This document shows positions 10,484-22,200 of a stretch of 64,000 bases of DNA, piece by piece. The stretch is from Ligustrum vulgare (lineage: Eukaryota > Streptophyta > Magnoliopsida > Lamiales > Oleaceae). The stretch lies in contig OY743168.1 of the NCBI GenBank assembly GCA_963555705.1, forward strand, positions 20,404,139 through 20,468,138, given 5' to 3'. The notes beneath the pieces are model-generated. The model saw nothing but the letters and a program-made list of their open reading frames with translations, did no database searches and was not told where the DNA came from. The translations under genes and the position numbers were made by a program. Position 1 is the first letter of the stretch; the number at the start of each line of letters is the position of its first letter.

Positions 10484-13199
10484 TAGATTCTTTATATTTA
10501 AATAGCATCTTATTTACAATGGTGACAATTAATGGGTAAAAACATGACACAATTTGTTTATTTAGAATTGATAGCTAATGTAGATGTTTATGCCTATTGT
10601 AATGTGAAGCAAATTGCAATCCAATCTTTCAATCCAATTATGCTTTATACTTTTCAAAACCAAAGTATCCTCGGTATAAGAGTCATATTATTGTTGTGCA
10701 TTTGTGCATTTGTTTGTTATTGTGTATTCACCATCAAAGCTACGATTGATTTGCAATTGCTAAATGCTAATTCGAATTTGGAGGCTTTTAAAAATCCAAA
10801 ATTTTTGTATCATTACATTTTTTTTTTCAAATTAGTTATTTCAATTTTTTCTTTTTATTTATTTATTTATTTTTTTTTGGTTTTATTATTTCACTTTGAT
10901 TTTAACATGTGAATATGTAGATCCTGCATATTCATATTTCATGTATTTGTTGGACATTCCCCATTTATTTACTACAAGAGATAGTGGGGCATATTTGTGC
11001 TTCCCTATATTTTCTTTTTATTTCCTACTAGGATGCTATTTAGCACAGATTTTTTATTGTGCTTTACTGATTCTACTAAATGTTTTGTAGATTACATGGA
11101 ACACAAATTGTTGCATTCATGATTTTATATTCTCCCAGCTCATTTTTTGCTTTTGTCTTTTCTTTTGTTCAAGTCTTTGATTAAGTTTTTGTGAAAAATA
11201 CTAATACTCTTTAGGTGGCCTCTCCTGTGAGGTATGCTCATTAGGAAATATTTTGATTTAGAGCCTTGTTTAATTTGCGAGCTCAAATTTTTTTGTCAGT
11301 TGGGTTTAGGGAATATAGAATTTAAATTTTAGCAGCAACGTGGTGGCATAATTAAACTAAACCATTTTGATGATTTCAAGAATGTTTGATCATTGGATGG
11401 TAAATTATATAAATTCATAAATAAGCAAAATAAGATCTCGCAATCATATCATAATCCTAAATACAGAAATATAGCTTAAATTAACTAACAATACATAACT
11501 AAAAGAGGCAAATTAACCTTTTCAAAAAAAAAAAAAAAAAAAAGGCAAATTATAAATAACAAAATGACCCAAAAAATATTTAAAAATAGGCATAGGATTC
11601 TTGTTGCTGTTCACAAACATTTGTTGATTTCTTTGAGTTGAAAATACTTACATATTGCTTGTTCTGATGTTGCATTTAATTAAATAATATGTTGTTTGGT
11701 ATGGCACTCTAATCTTAATCAAAATTTGTGCTGATACTTGCGGTATAATAAATGGATTTTATAATGTTTTATGTCAATTGGATTGATATAAAGAACTTCT
11801 CTCTCACCATAATAAAACGAACAGAGATTTAAAATTTGGGGAAATATCTTTTTACAACAACTATTCCTTCTTTGATCAAAATATGTTTTAAAACAAGCTT
11901 TAGCAGAATATAAGCTATTAGTTATTCCTCTCCTTTGTAACTCTTTTTCTAATTTATTTCACATAAACTTCTTAGAAACAAAATTTAAGGGAAACAGAAA
12001 TAGTATATAATATAAATATTGTTGACAAAAATCCTCAAGTTTTTAACTAATAAAACATCTTGATCTAAGGGTTGGAGTTGTTCTTAAATCAATGCATAAG
12101 AACTTCTCTCTCACCATAATATAATATTATCATCTTTGATTTTTTTCACTAAACAACTCGGTGTAACGAGCTAAGATATTTAAGACCACTGGTGCTGGAA
12201 GCACTGTCATTTGAAATGTGGTAAATCTGTTCCCCTTATGATATCATTCAAGCATTCTGTTGGTGTTAGAGATGCTACAATTTCTCATTCAATTTTGTTA
12301 TGCATAAATCGATTATTTTGTTCAATTGATACATTACAATGCAACTCTCTGTCAGGTGTAGGTGATTTCTTCATATTCACTAATTTACTGTGCAAATACT
12401 CTTTCCTTAAGTATTAGACTATCATTTCCGTTCCTTTAATCCCTATCCCTATATAACAAAATTGCTTTTCTTTATAATTTCATTTTAATGGTGATCATGT
12501 TTAAAATATGTAATATTATATCTATTTTGATTGCATTTTTGCTTGTGACATTTTGTACAATGCATATTTCAGTTGTAGTGACTTTTGAATAGAATTGCTA
12601 TTGCTATAATGAAACAGCTCACTCTTACAATAAAAGACTACTTAGTCTCTTTCAGATAGTGCATGTCCACACGAAGTTTTTCGGCCCGCATATCATTTGT
12701 CCCTTTTCTTCGACAACAGTCATAGGTGGTTGATCTCTGTTTTTCTTTACCTTCTCTTGTAATTTAGCTACTATTTTCTTGAATATTGACTCAGTTTGTC
12801 TCTAAATTATATCTAATAAGATGCTTTGTTTACCTTTTAGCACGCACTTTTGGAGCAGGGATAACGACATCTATCTTGTTGTTGGTGAAGGTTATGCAAT
12901 TAGAGCCTGTAGGTGTCGTCAGTTGATCCACCAGATTTCAGGTTCATGGACTCTGATGATAATTTCATAATTGAGGCATAAATGGCACCTCCAAGGTTAT
13001 ACCAGGAGCAATCACAACTCGTTTTAATTTGTTTTTTTTCAATAAATGTACTCTTCAAATTTCAAATTATGTTAAAGGTGTATACAAATATAAGTTTACA
13101 AATTTTTGTACAAATAAATGTTCATTCTTAGAATCACATTCGAACACTATCCAAACTTACACAAATTTCTCTTTCGTGCAACGCACGTTTAAATCCTAG

Positions 13200-15260
13200 T
13201 AACTTGTAAAAGATTTACTCTTTAAATTTAAAGATACTTTATATTTGTAGAATATGCTCTCTAAATATAAAGAGTCTATTGAAAATGCTATTATTTTCCC
13301 GTATCCCCTCAATTGTCATCTTGAATACCAAATGTAAGGAGGTTATATAAAGAACCAAGTCTCCAGCCCATGCATGATTTGGCATTAAAGTGAGTAGCAC
13401 TTTTCAACATTCTCCACCTTACTACGAACTTGAATGCACCAATAGTGAATTTGAACAACCAATTAAATATCATCTTGCTCTCACACACCTGAAAAACAAG
13501 TTATGACTTTAGTACCATATCTGAGAAAATCATTGATAAAAACATTTATTTAGACTTTATTCACACTGTGACACATCTCAAACAAAATGCACATTTATTC
13601 AAGATTTCCTTCACGTGTAACAGCTTAAACAAAATGCATCAAATTTTCTCACGTATAGTGCAACCGTGAAAAATTAGATTTTTCATAAAATGTATAACAT
13701 GCTAACAGTTAAAGTATATATAATATATTATATAATCATATCACCAACAAAATCACAAAATTTATTTAGAGGACCATTAAATATCAAAGATCATTTAATG
13801 ACTCGTATGGTGTCAATATACTTAGACTCAATTATGGATAATAGAACTGCGTGAAAAAAAAAAATGTGATTTGCAACTCATATAACCATCACATAAGGTG
13901 AAAACACATATTAGGAAATCAACATCCAATTACTAATATTCTCAACATTACATACATCAATAAATCCTCACAATATCACATTATGTAAAACACTTAAACA
14001 TAAGACCCATATATCATAATATTCCCTCAGATTCAATGTACATATTTCAAAATTTCTCATTTATAAGTATCAATAATGAACCAATCAAGAGCAATATCAT
14101 CAACATATACTAACAAGAACATCAAGTTACTTTTGTTTCAACATGATGATATACAAGTAATGATCAAACTTATTGCATCAAAAGTCAATAATAAGAACAA
14201 ACGAATCAAATCCACAACCAAGACAACTTTCAAGCACCTTTTAAGATAAAAACCACCCATGCACATGTTTCTATTTATTTCAAAAAAAAATCAAGAGGTT
14301 GAAACATATAAAACTTTTATAAAAAATATAATTTTACATCAAGTTGTTTAAGTTGTCATGACTAACTAAACAACCAACAATTTTTTTTTTATATAATCAA
14401 CACCTCCTTCTATGTGTGTACCCATGTACCTAGTAATCTAAAAAGTTCATTTCTAGTGGTATTCTATTTTGATTCATAACAAGATAACTCCTGTCTCATT
14501 TCATTGCTTCATCCACTCTATCGATTATTTATTCTCACACGGTCTCATCACTCTACCACACTAGTAAACTACTAATCAACTCAAGAATATGATATAACGG
14601 GTGTATTCCTACCATTCTCTCACCACTATCTTTTAGCTTCAGGACGCTAAATATTGGAGTCTCCACCCCACTTCAGATATCGTAGGCCTGAAAATAGTAC
14701 TCTCACTATATCTAACTCTACATGCAACTAATAACTAGCATTACCTTGTTGTTTTTCTCTCAATTGCACCAACAATCATGTCCTAAACTTGTCACATCAG
14801 CCTCACTAATCGTGATCATACTACTCCACGATCTAACAACACTTTGACTTCTACAAGATAACCTATAATCATCAATTTTCAAAGAATATCCTAGAAACAC
14901 ATATATCTAGTAATAGGTTCAACATTTCCCCACATTCTCAAGTGGTGAAAATATAAGCACACCCAAAAGTTTACAGCATAAAGTGCTCAATACATTTATC
15001 ATACAATCTATCATGAGTAGTATTATAAATACCTGAAGTAAAAGAAACACGATGTTGCTTATAAAGTACACGACGATCACATAAAAACACGTTAGACATA
15101 TAGTCTTTTCCAAACATGCCATCTATGAAACTTACCAAACATACAATGATCACATAAATGCATATAAGACCTTCAATCTATACATAATCAGCATTTATCA
15201 CAAAATCGAAAGCGGTATCAACTTGCATGGAGATTACCTTGACAATTTGTTGAACTTCAT
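13200..15260 (-). pseudogene. decayed Copia retrotransposon, pol remnant and 3' LTR fragment
   Basis: On the minus strand the sequence around 14093-14115 reads LLVYVDDIAL, the Copia reverse transcriptase YVDD box. Upstream residues fit the usual approach to that box, though with stops. Further along the minus strand a purine tract AAGGTGGAGAA at about 13410-13420 is followed by TGTTGAAAAGTGC, the usual polypurine tract and 3' LTR start. The LTR runs leftward from 13409 until it meets the Helitron end at 13199. Frameshifts and stops are everywhere and no domain is intact. The minus-strand ORF at 14919-15122 may derive from the integrase/RT linker. Confidence 0.6.
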
Positions 15261-15499
15261 GAGTTCAAAATCAGAGAGAACGTTTTTGTGATAGTAATTA
15301 ATAGTTCGTTATATTCGAACGACTTTGTGTTTATGAATGAAGTGTAACGGGAAATGAGCCAACAAGAAGAAATTACTTTTTTTCCTGAGAAAAGAAATTA
15401 CTCTTTATTAATTTGAAATAGAATTTTATTCTAAACTTAAAAAAAATATGTATCTTTTAAAAGTTAGTTGTTAGCTATAGGAAATTTTTTTAAGCTTAG

Positions 15500-15675
15500 C
15501 CAGTAAAGAATAAAGAGATATTTCTCAGGAGAAATCAAATTATTTATAAATTTTGATAAAAGCTGATGAAATGTATTGTTAAAAAGTTGTGGGTCCATAA
15601 AATATATAATTATGATTAATTATTGATTTTGACTTTGATAAAAATCTAATTTTTAATCCCAATCAAACGGGCCCA
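15500..15675 (-). mobile_element. MITE, same family as 20787-20950
   Basis: The core shows AAATTTTGATAAAAGCTGATG, then GTTGTGGGTCC, GACTTTGATAAAAATC and AATCCCAATCAAACGGGCCC. These blocks occur in the same order in the elements at 20787-20950 and 25404-25560. The left end is poorly preserved. Confidence 0.5.
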
Positions 15676-15984
15676 ATAAAAAATCATTTCTATTCGATGT
15701 TGTTCAACTTATAATATAATTCAATTTATCATATATAAACTTTTGTATAAAGATATAGACACGGAAGAAGAAAAAATAATAAAAATGTTTGTTTCACGTG
15801 AATCTCGAGAAGAGAATTCAGTTGCTCGAGATGAGTCAAGTTGGTGGACTGTAGCCTATAGGTCGACAACATCTGGATATGTTTGACTGACATTAAAAAA
15901 GATGAAAAAGAAAATATTCTCTAGGCAAATTTTCACTTTGATTGTTTGATTGCAAAAGTCTTCCATGTAATTTGTTTTTCATGT

Positions 15985-16795
15985 TAGTTCAGAAAGGGCA
16001 TGTTTTTCATGATTTTGCGGAATTCAATTTCTTTGGATGGAGATGGGAAAATAAATTCTATGAAAATTGTTTTCATTATCATTTTCCACCCTTACTATCA
16101 AATAAACCCTTTAAGGATGCATTTGAAAGCCATGATTTTTCCATGGAAAATCATACTTTCCACCCAATTTTTCACCCAAGTCATGTTTGATTGCCACTTT
16201 AATCCCATGGAAACCATTTCTATGCCTAACTCTCCACGCGCTAACTTTCCTTGAAAATGAGGAATTAGTTTTCTTGGTTGGGGTAGAATTTATTTTATAG
16301 TGATAAACTTTAACCATTTTCATCACGTTTGATCATTTTTGTTGTTGTTAGAGCTTGTTTGGTAAAGACAAAATTTTTATCACAACTTTTCAAATTCAAT
16401 CTCAATCATTCATTCTTAGTCAAAACCCACTATTTTTGACTTTTCAAACATTTTTAAACCACACATCTATTAAAAAACTAAAAAAAAACTACAAAAATCA
16501 AAACTTTTCACATTACCAAACAGACTCTTAATTGATTTATTTTTTTTCCAAAAATTAATATTATTATTGTAAAGTTCAAATGTACGAAAAATATTTTTTT
16601 TAATTAAAATAGCTAAATTTGATTTATTTTCCATGGAAAATAATATCAATCAAAAAACAAAAGTTGGAATTTTTTTTATTTTTTTTCATCTAGAAAATTA
16701 AACCAATCAAACACATTAAACTTCCAATTCCCTGAAATTCATTTTCTTTCCACCCAAATTCCATCATCGCTATCAAACCCAGCCTAAATTTATTT
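15985..16795. other. possible larger inverted-repeat element interrupted by a MITE
   Basis: The left part (about 15985-16260, with GGATGGAGATGGGAAAATAAATT and TTTCCATGGAAAATCA) and the right part (about 16610-16795, with TTTCCATGGAAAATAA and CTTTCCACCCAAATTCCATC) look like loosely inverted halves of one element. The 177-bp MITE at 16351-16527 sits between them. The ends could not be fixed and the match is weak. Confidence 0.3.
16351..16527. mobile_element. Tourist-like MITE, 177 bp, TTA target duplication
   Basis: The terminal inverted repeats are GAGCTTGTTTGGTAA on the left and, in reverse complement, GAGTCTGTTTGGTAATG on the right. Both ends are flanked by TTA (16348-16350 and 16528-16530), the three-base target duplication typical of PIF/Harbinger-derived MITEs. 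There is no coding capacity. Confidence 0.8.
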
Positions 16796-17129
16796 GTGAA
16801 TGTCAACTGTAAGAAACTTAAAGATGGAATTTAGTTAGAAAATATTTTCTTTTTCACATTTTCTAATTCAATTCTAATGAGACATTTTTTAAGAATATTT
16901 TCCATTGACTTTGTGACATGACACATATTCATTAGATGGTGAAAAAATTACTCATCATTTACTTTTTTACAACGTAATGTATATACGTCATGTCAGAATG
17001 TCACTTAAAAATATTTCTCTAAAATTATTATAAAAAATTAAGTTCAAAAGTATACAAAACTCCAATGTTACTTTAATTTAATATAATTAATAATATTATA
17101 AAATTAATTACTCCACCCTTATTCTCACC

Positions 17130-17543
17130 TATGGATGGCAATGAGGCGGGTTCGGGGCGGGTCAGGGCCGCCCCGGACCCGAAAACACCCCGCCCCGCTA
17201 AATACTCGATTTTTTTTTTTAAATAAATTGGTAATGAAATTTTACGTGAAAAATTTAGGCGTTGAATTAGTCAGGGTTTTTAAGTTTGAACTTTAAAAAT
17301 AATATGTATATACTTGAAGAAAAAAATCAATAAGCAATATAATGATATAGTGGTTGTATATTCTTATATCCCTAAATTCCACCAATGTTCAATTCTTCTG
17401 AACTTCATCAAATTTATTTTAGTTTCTCATTTCATTATTTAATATAAAAAAAAATTATTTTTACCGGGTCACGGGGCGGGGCGGGTAATTTTCGGGGCGG
17501 GTCCTCCGGATTTCGGGTCCTTCAGATTTTTTTGTCATCCCTA
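17130..17543. mobile_element. GC-ended hAT-like MITE, 414 bp
   Basis: The ends are TATGGATGGCAATG on the left and, in reverse complement, TAGGGATGACAA on the right. The flanking 8-bp sequences TTCTCACC and TTTTCACC differ at one base and fit a hAT-type duplication. Inside each end lie blocks of GGGGCGGG / CCCCGCCCC, separated by an AT-rich core. Relatives occur at 27977-28326 and, more distantly, 46978-47512. Confidence 0.7.
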
Positions 17544-17782
17544 TTTTCACCTCACCTCACCTCACTCCATAGACATCATTTCATTTCTTCTCTCCCCCAA
17601 CCCTTTTCCTTCACCCCCGGCACATCCCCACACTGTCCTTCAGTTGTACACGCAACGACGCTCATCACTTCTACTCCTTGAAGCAGCAGCGAGATCGTCG
17701 CTACTCGCTACTATTTATATTGCGCGACAACGAACCCATAGCTACGAGCTCGCTGCTTCTCTTATGGCAACCGCTGCTATTA

Positions 17783-17957
17783 GCCCTTGTTTGAGCCCCA
17801 TTATTTTAATTTAAATTTTGGGTTTTGAGAATTTCATGGTTAAAAAGTGGTTTGAAAAGTAAAAAATTGTGGGCTTGACTTTTTTGGATAGTTGAGATTG
17901 ATTACTGTAGAAAAAATTTGTAAAAAAATTGAGAAATAATGGGGCTCAAACAAGGGC
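17783..17957. mobile_element. Tourist-like MITE, 175 bp, TTA target duplication
   Basis: It has 24-bp terminal inverted repeats, GCCCTTGTTTGAGCCCCATT on both ends in inverted orientation. TTA flanks both sides (17780-17782 and 17958-17960). It interrupts a GC-rich leader-like sequence (CGACGCTCATCACTTCTAC and neighbours). A relative in the opposite orientation lies at 27068-27234. Confidence 0.9.
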
Positions 17958-17960
17958 TTA

Positions 17961-19100
17961 GTTTGTTAATGGTGGTTGTAGTGGAGATGATGTTCATTTT
18001 TTTGTTTGATGTTGATGTGGTGGTGATCATGGTGGATGGTGGTCTATAATATGTGGTGGCGGCGCTGCATTAGATGGATAATTTATGACATTTAATTGAA
18101 TAATTGTGACTCAATAATTTGATTATTTGAGACCATGAAATTAATTAAAACCTAAAATATTGTTGATTTGTAGTAGAGGAATAAATTGTGATCAATTAAT
18201 TTGATAAATTATGTCATAAAATAACTAATTCGACAATTTATGATCGTGAAATCAATTTTGACCTAAACTATTTGTGATTTTTTATCGAGAAATAAGTCGT
18301 GAACTAATTTGATAATTACTGTAACCGTAAATTATATATTATTGTGATCGAAATACATTTAAGTATGACATTGTTATTATAGTTTTAAAATATCTTTGTT
18401 AATTCGAAATTATATCTTCTAAATACCTTAAATGTGTATTCTTCCCGAATTATAACAACAATAAGAAGGCATCAATTTAGGTTTAAATTTCTTTTTGCTT
18501 GTTCTTTAAGAAGAAATTATTTCAATTGCTCATTTTACTTTTCCTTTTTTGAATACCGCAATTTCTCAATTCGATTTTCAAGTCTATCAAATATATAAAG
18601 TATGAAAATATAAATTCATTTTTCTTTTTATCGATTTTTAGATAAAATAAAATAAAATAAAAATATTATAAAAGGGAAAAAGTAAAGTCTAAGCCAAATC
18701 TCAACGTTCCATGTCAGGTAACACGTTTCATAAATCAGTCCACATTTTAAAAATCAATACAATTTTTTTTTTGGTAAATGTTCTCCAAAATAATGCAATG
18801 CTTAGATATTACAACAATATAAGACGATATTACAAAAGCAACACAATAATGTGTCGTGAACATATCTTCATCGTATTTTGTAAGGACTAGAAATTATAAC
18901 GCGGTAGTCGAACTATTAAAAACACATCTAATAATTTAGGATCCGTGTGGTAGATCCAATTTTCATGAAAAAAGAAAATTAATTTCAATGAAAAATCAAA
19001 GTGATCCATTTGATTGCATGTTTGTTGAGTAAAATTCATTTTCCATCCTGTCTTGATCTCCGTGATTTTCCTGCAAATAAGAAAATATTTTTTCTTTGAG
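17961..19100. other. unidentified AT-rich stretch with degenerate GTGATC-type repeats
   Basis: No gene was found. Around 18060-18320 there are loosely repeated blocks such as AATTTATGAC, TTGTGATCAATTAATTTG and GATAAATTATG. They resemble the degenerate TGTGATC-rich field at 34140-34720. The rest has no recognised structure. Confidence 0.4.
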
Positions 19101-19219
19101 TTTAGTTAATAATTCATTTTCCATCTTTATCATCATAATCGATCAGATTACTAACCCCATGCTTCACCTTGCTCGTCTTATCCTCTTTACGAAGTTCGGA
19201 GGTAGAAATTTATCTTGTC

Positions 19220-22200
19220 TCAGTTCAGGTCCTTCACTCTTGTGGCACAAATCCATTGCCTTGGGGTCTCAAGATCGTCTCCAGTTACAGTTGGAACGTG
19301 CCAACTGCCCTGTTCAGACTCCTGCAAAATTTGTAAAGCATAAATGAGACTTCAGACATCAAAAAGCCATGTTTGGTTTCACAAATGTAACGTAATTGGC
19401 TGTTACTTACCTGAATGACAATTGAATAAGGTGGTGGCATGCGGAACTGGAGTCCGTCACTGGAAGGCGTTAACCGGACCTGCAAAGTTTCAGTAGAATC
19501 ACAAGAATGTAAAGATCAACATTTTCATATGTGAAAGTACTTTTAGAACCCCATTTGATTGGAGGAGTTGGAAATGAGGATTTCAAATTCACAAGTACAA
19601 ACAATGTTTCTGAGTTAGTGGCTTGAGTGCATTATAGACCGTGTAAGTATACAAGTTATTTATATCACAACCCATCCCAAGTAACCCGACTTGACCCAAA
19701 ACATAATGTGTTGATGATAGACATTAGACACCAACAAGAAGCCAAGTTTATCAATTACTAAAGGTGTTTAGACATAATTTATGGATTATTTAGCATGATT
19801 TGATAATTAATTTTTGGCACGATATCTATCCGTATGAATTAAAATTAGGGACCATCCTTCCCTCCAATACTAGCATAGATAAGCAACACCTTCCAACTTT
19901 AGGAAAACAACAAATGTTGTACATGTATTCAGAGGGATCCCATCAAAGTACAAAAGAAATATCTATCCACGGATAAAGATAAGCCAAAACGATACCTACA
20001 TAATCAACTCAAACGACTCAGACAAATTGAATTTATCTACTTTCCAAATATCACGACCTCATTGCTTCCTGTTTATTATTTTCAAGAATTATGGTGTCTC
20101 AAAAGCACTAGTAGTGTTGTATCCATTTAATCATCTTCTGAAGGAGAGGAACAACCTAGCTCGACCGTAAGGGAGAGGGGATAAGCAAGAGGTTCCATCT
20201 CTGGATTAGGTTGATGGAGCCGGGTCTCCATTAGTTTGACAAATTGTGGTCATGCATATTTCAGCGCAACATAGGTACAAATTTTATAAATTTGTTTAGT
20301 ACAGTTTGAGTTAATATCAATCATTAGCCAAATCCATCCAACAGTGTTACACATTCAACGTGACATTTTCAGACTCAAGGGCAAACATTAAGCATCATTT
20401 ATTCCTATTGCTGCACGAATCAATAATCAAAGTGCTGTAGGATGCAGGAATAGAGAGAGGAGAAAGAGAAGAAGAGGGAGAGGGAGAGAAAAGAGGGAAC
20501 TTGGGGGGGGGGGGGGGGGGGGATATCAAGTTTATTTCATATCAAGGTTATCTCTATTACAATGCATAAGCCCCCTTTATATAGGATTTAAATTAGTCCT
20601 AACTGAAGTAGGAATATACTAGAAAATCTATTAAATCAAGCCCTAAACACGTTTCTTAAAATAAGTGTCTAGTTTGGAAAGTAAATTAAATACCATCTCT
20701 ACTAAGATTCCCATCACAAAGTGCAGCAACAAAGTTGAATACCATAATTATTAATGAATCTTCCCTTATTTGGCCATCCCTTTTAAGCTCTTGTTTAGTG
20801 GGGATTAAAATCAGATTTTTAGCATATTTTGATAAAAATTAATAAGATGTGTGGTTAAAAGTCATGGGACCCATGGAATATGTGGATATGAGTAATTGTT
20901 AACTTTGACTTTGATAAAAATCAAGATTTTAATCAAAACCAAACAAGCTGTAAATATAAAATGCGTAAATATAAACAAATTTATGATACCTGATGCTTTT
21001 CTTTCCATCTTGGGAAAAAACTATTGCCTAGAAGTTGGAACAAGTGGTCTCTCATCTCATCATTTGTTATCAGCAAACACTTGGAGCTAACGGCAGCATA
21101 CAACCAATACCTGGGGATATGGAAAGGAAAAACATAGGTTGCATAGTTTGACTGTGAATCACACTTCATAGCTAAAAACTTAGCCACAATGACATATGAC
21201 CAACAAAGAGAAGAGAAAGGAACAAAAGTTGTCAAAGGGGCCATGGGAAAGATGGAGAAATTCTATTTAAAAATGAAAAAAAAAAGAAGAAATATTTAAG
21301 CATTTAAAGAAAAAATCTAAGTAGGTGATTGAATAAAGTACCAATCATCATTCGAACCAGGAGGGGTAACATAAAGTGCCCCAGCCTTCTTCCAACTATC
21401 CAATAATTTCTTGTTGTTGGGGTGCTGTGCAGGACCACTAGTTACACGGCCTTTATGCAGAATAACAAGAGGTAGTTTCCCTGACGGACTCAGTTTACGG
21501 AATTGATACATAACATGCTTCAGCTACGAAAGAAAATGAACCAATAAAAATTTATTGTACACTTATAAGTTGAAAGATCACCAAATATACAGTAGTCTTA
21601 ACTTTAATTTTAGTTTCACTTCTGCCTTTCTTTGATTTCGATTTTCATTCCTATTAGCCTCCCCCATGGGAGCAAAACGAGAGATACAGGTTGGAAGAGT
21701 GGAAGAGACAACAAAAGGGTGGAAGAGTGGAAGAGACAACAAAAGATGGGTGGGAGACGTTGAACCACCTCATTTAAAAGCTTGAGATGTTAACAAGGGA
21801 CATATTTATTTATATTTAGCTTCAACTTTGCCTTTAGGCAAGACTTTTCTTTTGTAAGGCCTAAAATGAGCAAAATTTTAATCAAAACTTGAACTCAAGA
21901 CCTTTGCCTACTCGAAAGCAATTAGAGAGAGGATGTTCATTTATTTAAATTTAGTGTTCAACGGGACAGAATGCCATTCTCAGATTGCACGGGGGTGGGG
22001 GGTGGAGCGAAGTTAACATTACCTGGGAAAAACTGAAATTATGCTGATTAATAAGGCCCACATTAGCACCATCTACTACTGCATCAAAAGGACCATGACG
22101 TCGAATCCATTCCTGAAAGAGTACATCTTTTGCTTTAGTCCAACAATCTTTTTTGTTAGTGAAATGCCTGAAGCACAAAAAGGATATTACTATCAATGCA

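Larger units (their letters stand above)
4485..13199 (+). mobile_element. Helitron-like region with exact 3' terminus; 5' end not found
   Basis: The right boundary is clear: the hairpin CGTGCAACGCACG at 13175-13187, then TTTAAATC and CTAG at 13196-13199, followed by T. The hairpin is identical in sequence to that of the 2301-4484 element, so the two are relatives. No TC-type 5' terminus could be fixed; it may lie at or left of 2301, with the smaller Helitron nested inside. The interior is AT-rich with several GT..AG-like intron borders, a TFIIS exon fragment, tandem repeats and an inverted duplication. No helicase ORF is visible. The extent to the left is inference; the 3' end is direct. Confidence 0.5.

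Noticed and set aside
22113..22170. Upstream acceptor (TTCAG at about 22169) as the start of PRORP1 exon 2
   Set aside because: Joining there to exon 1 puts a stop codon (CAC TAA) in frame; the acceptor at 22113 joins FWQFQ to EWIRRHG as in known PRORPs.
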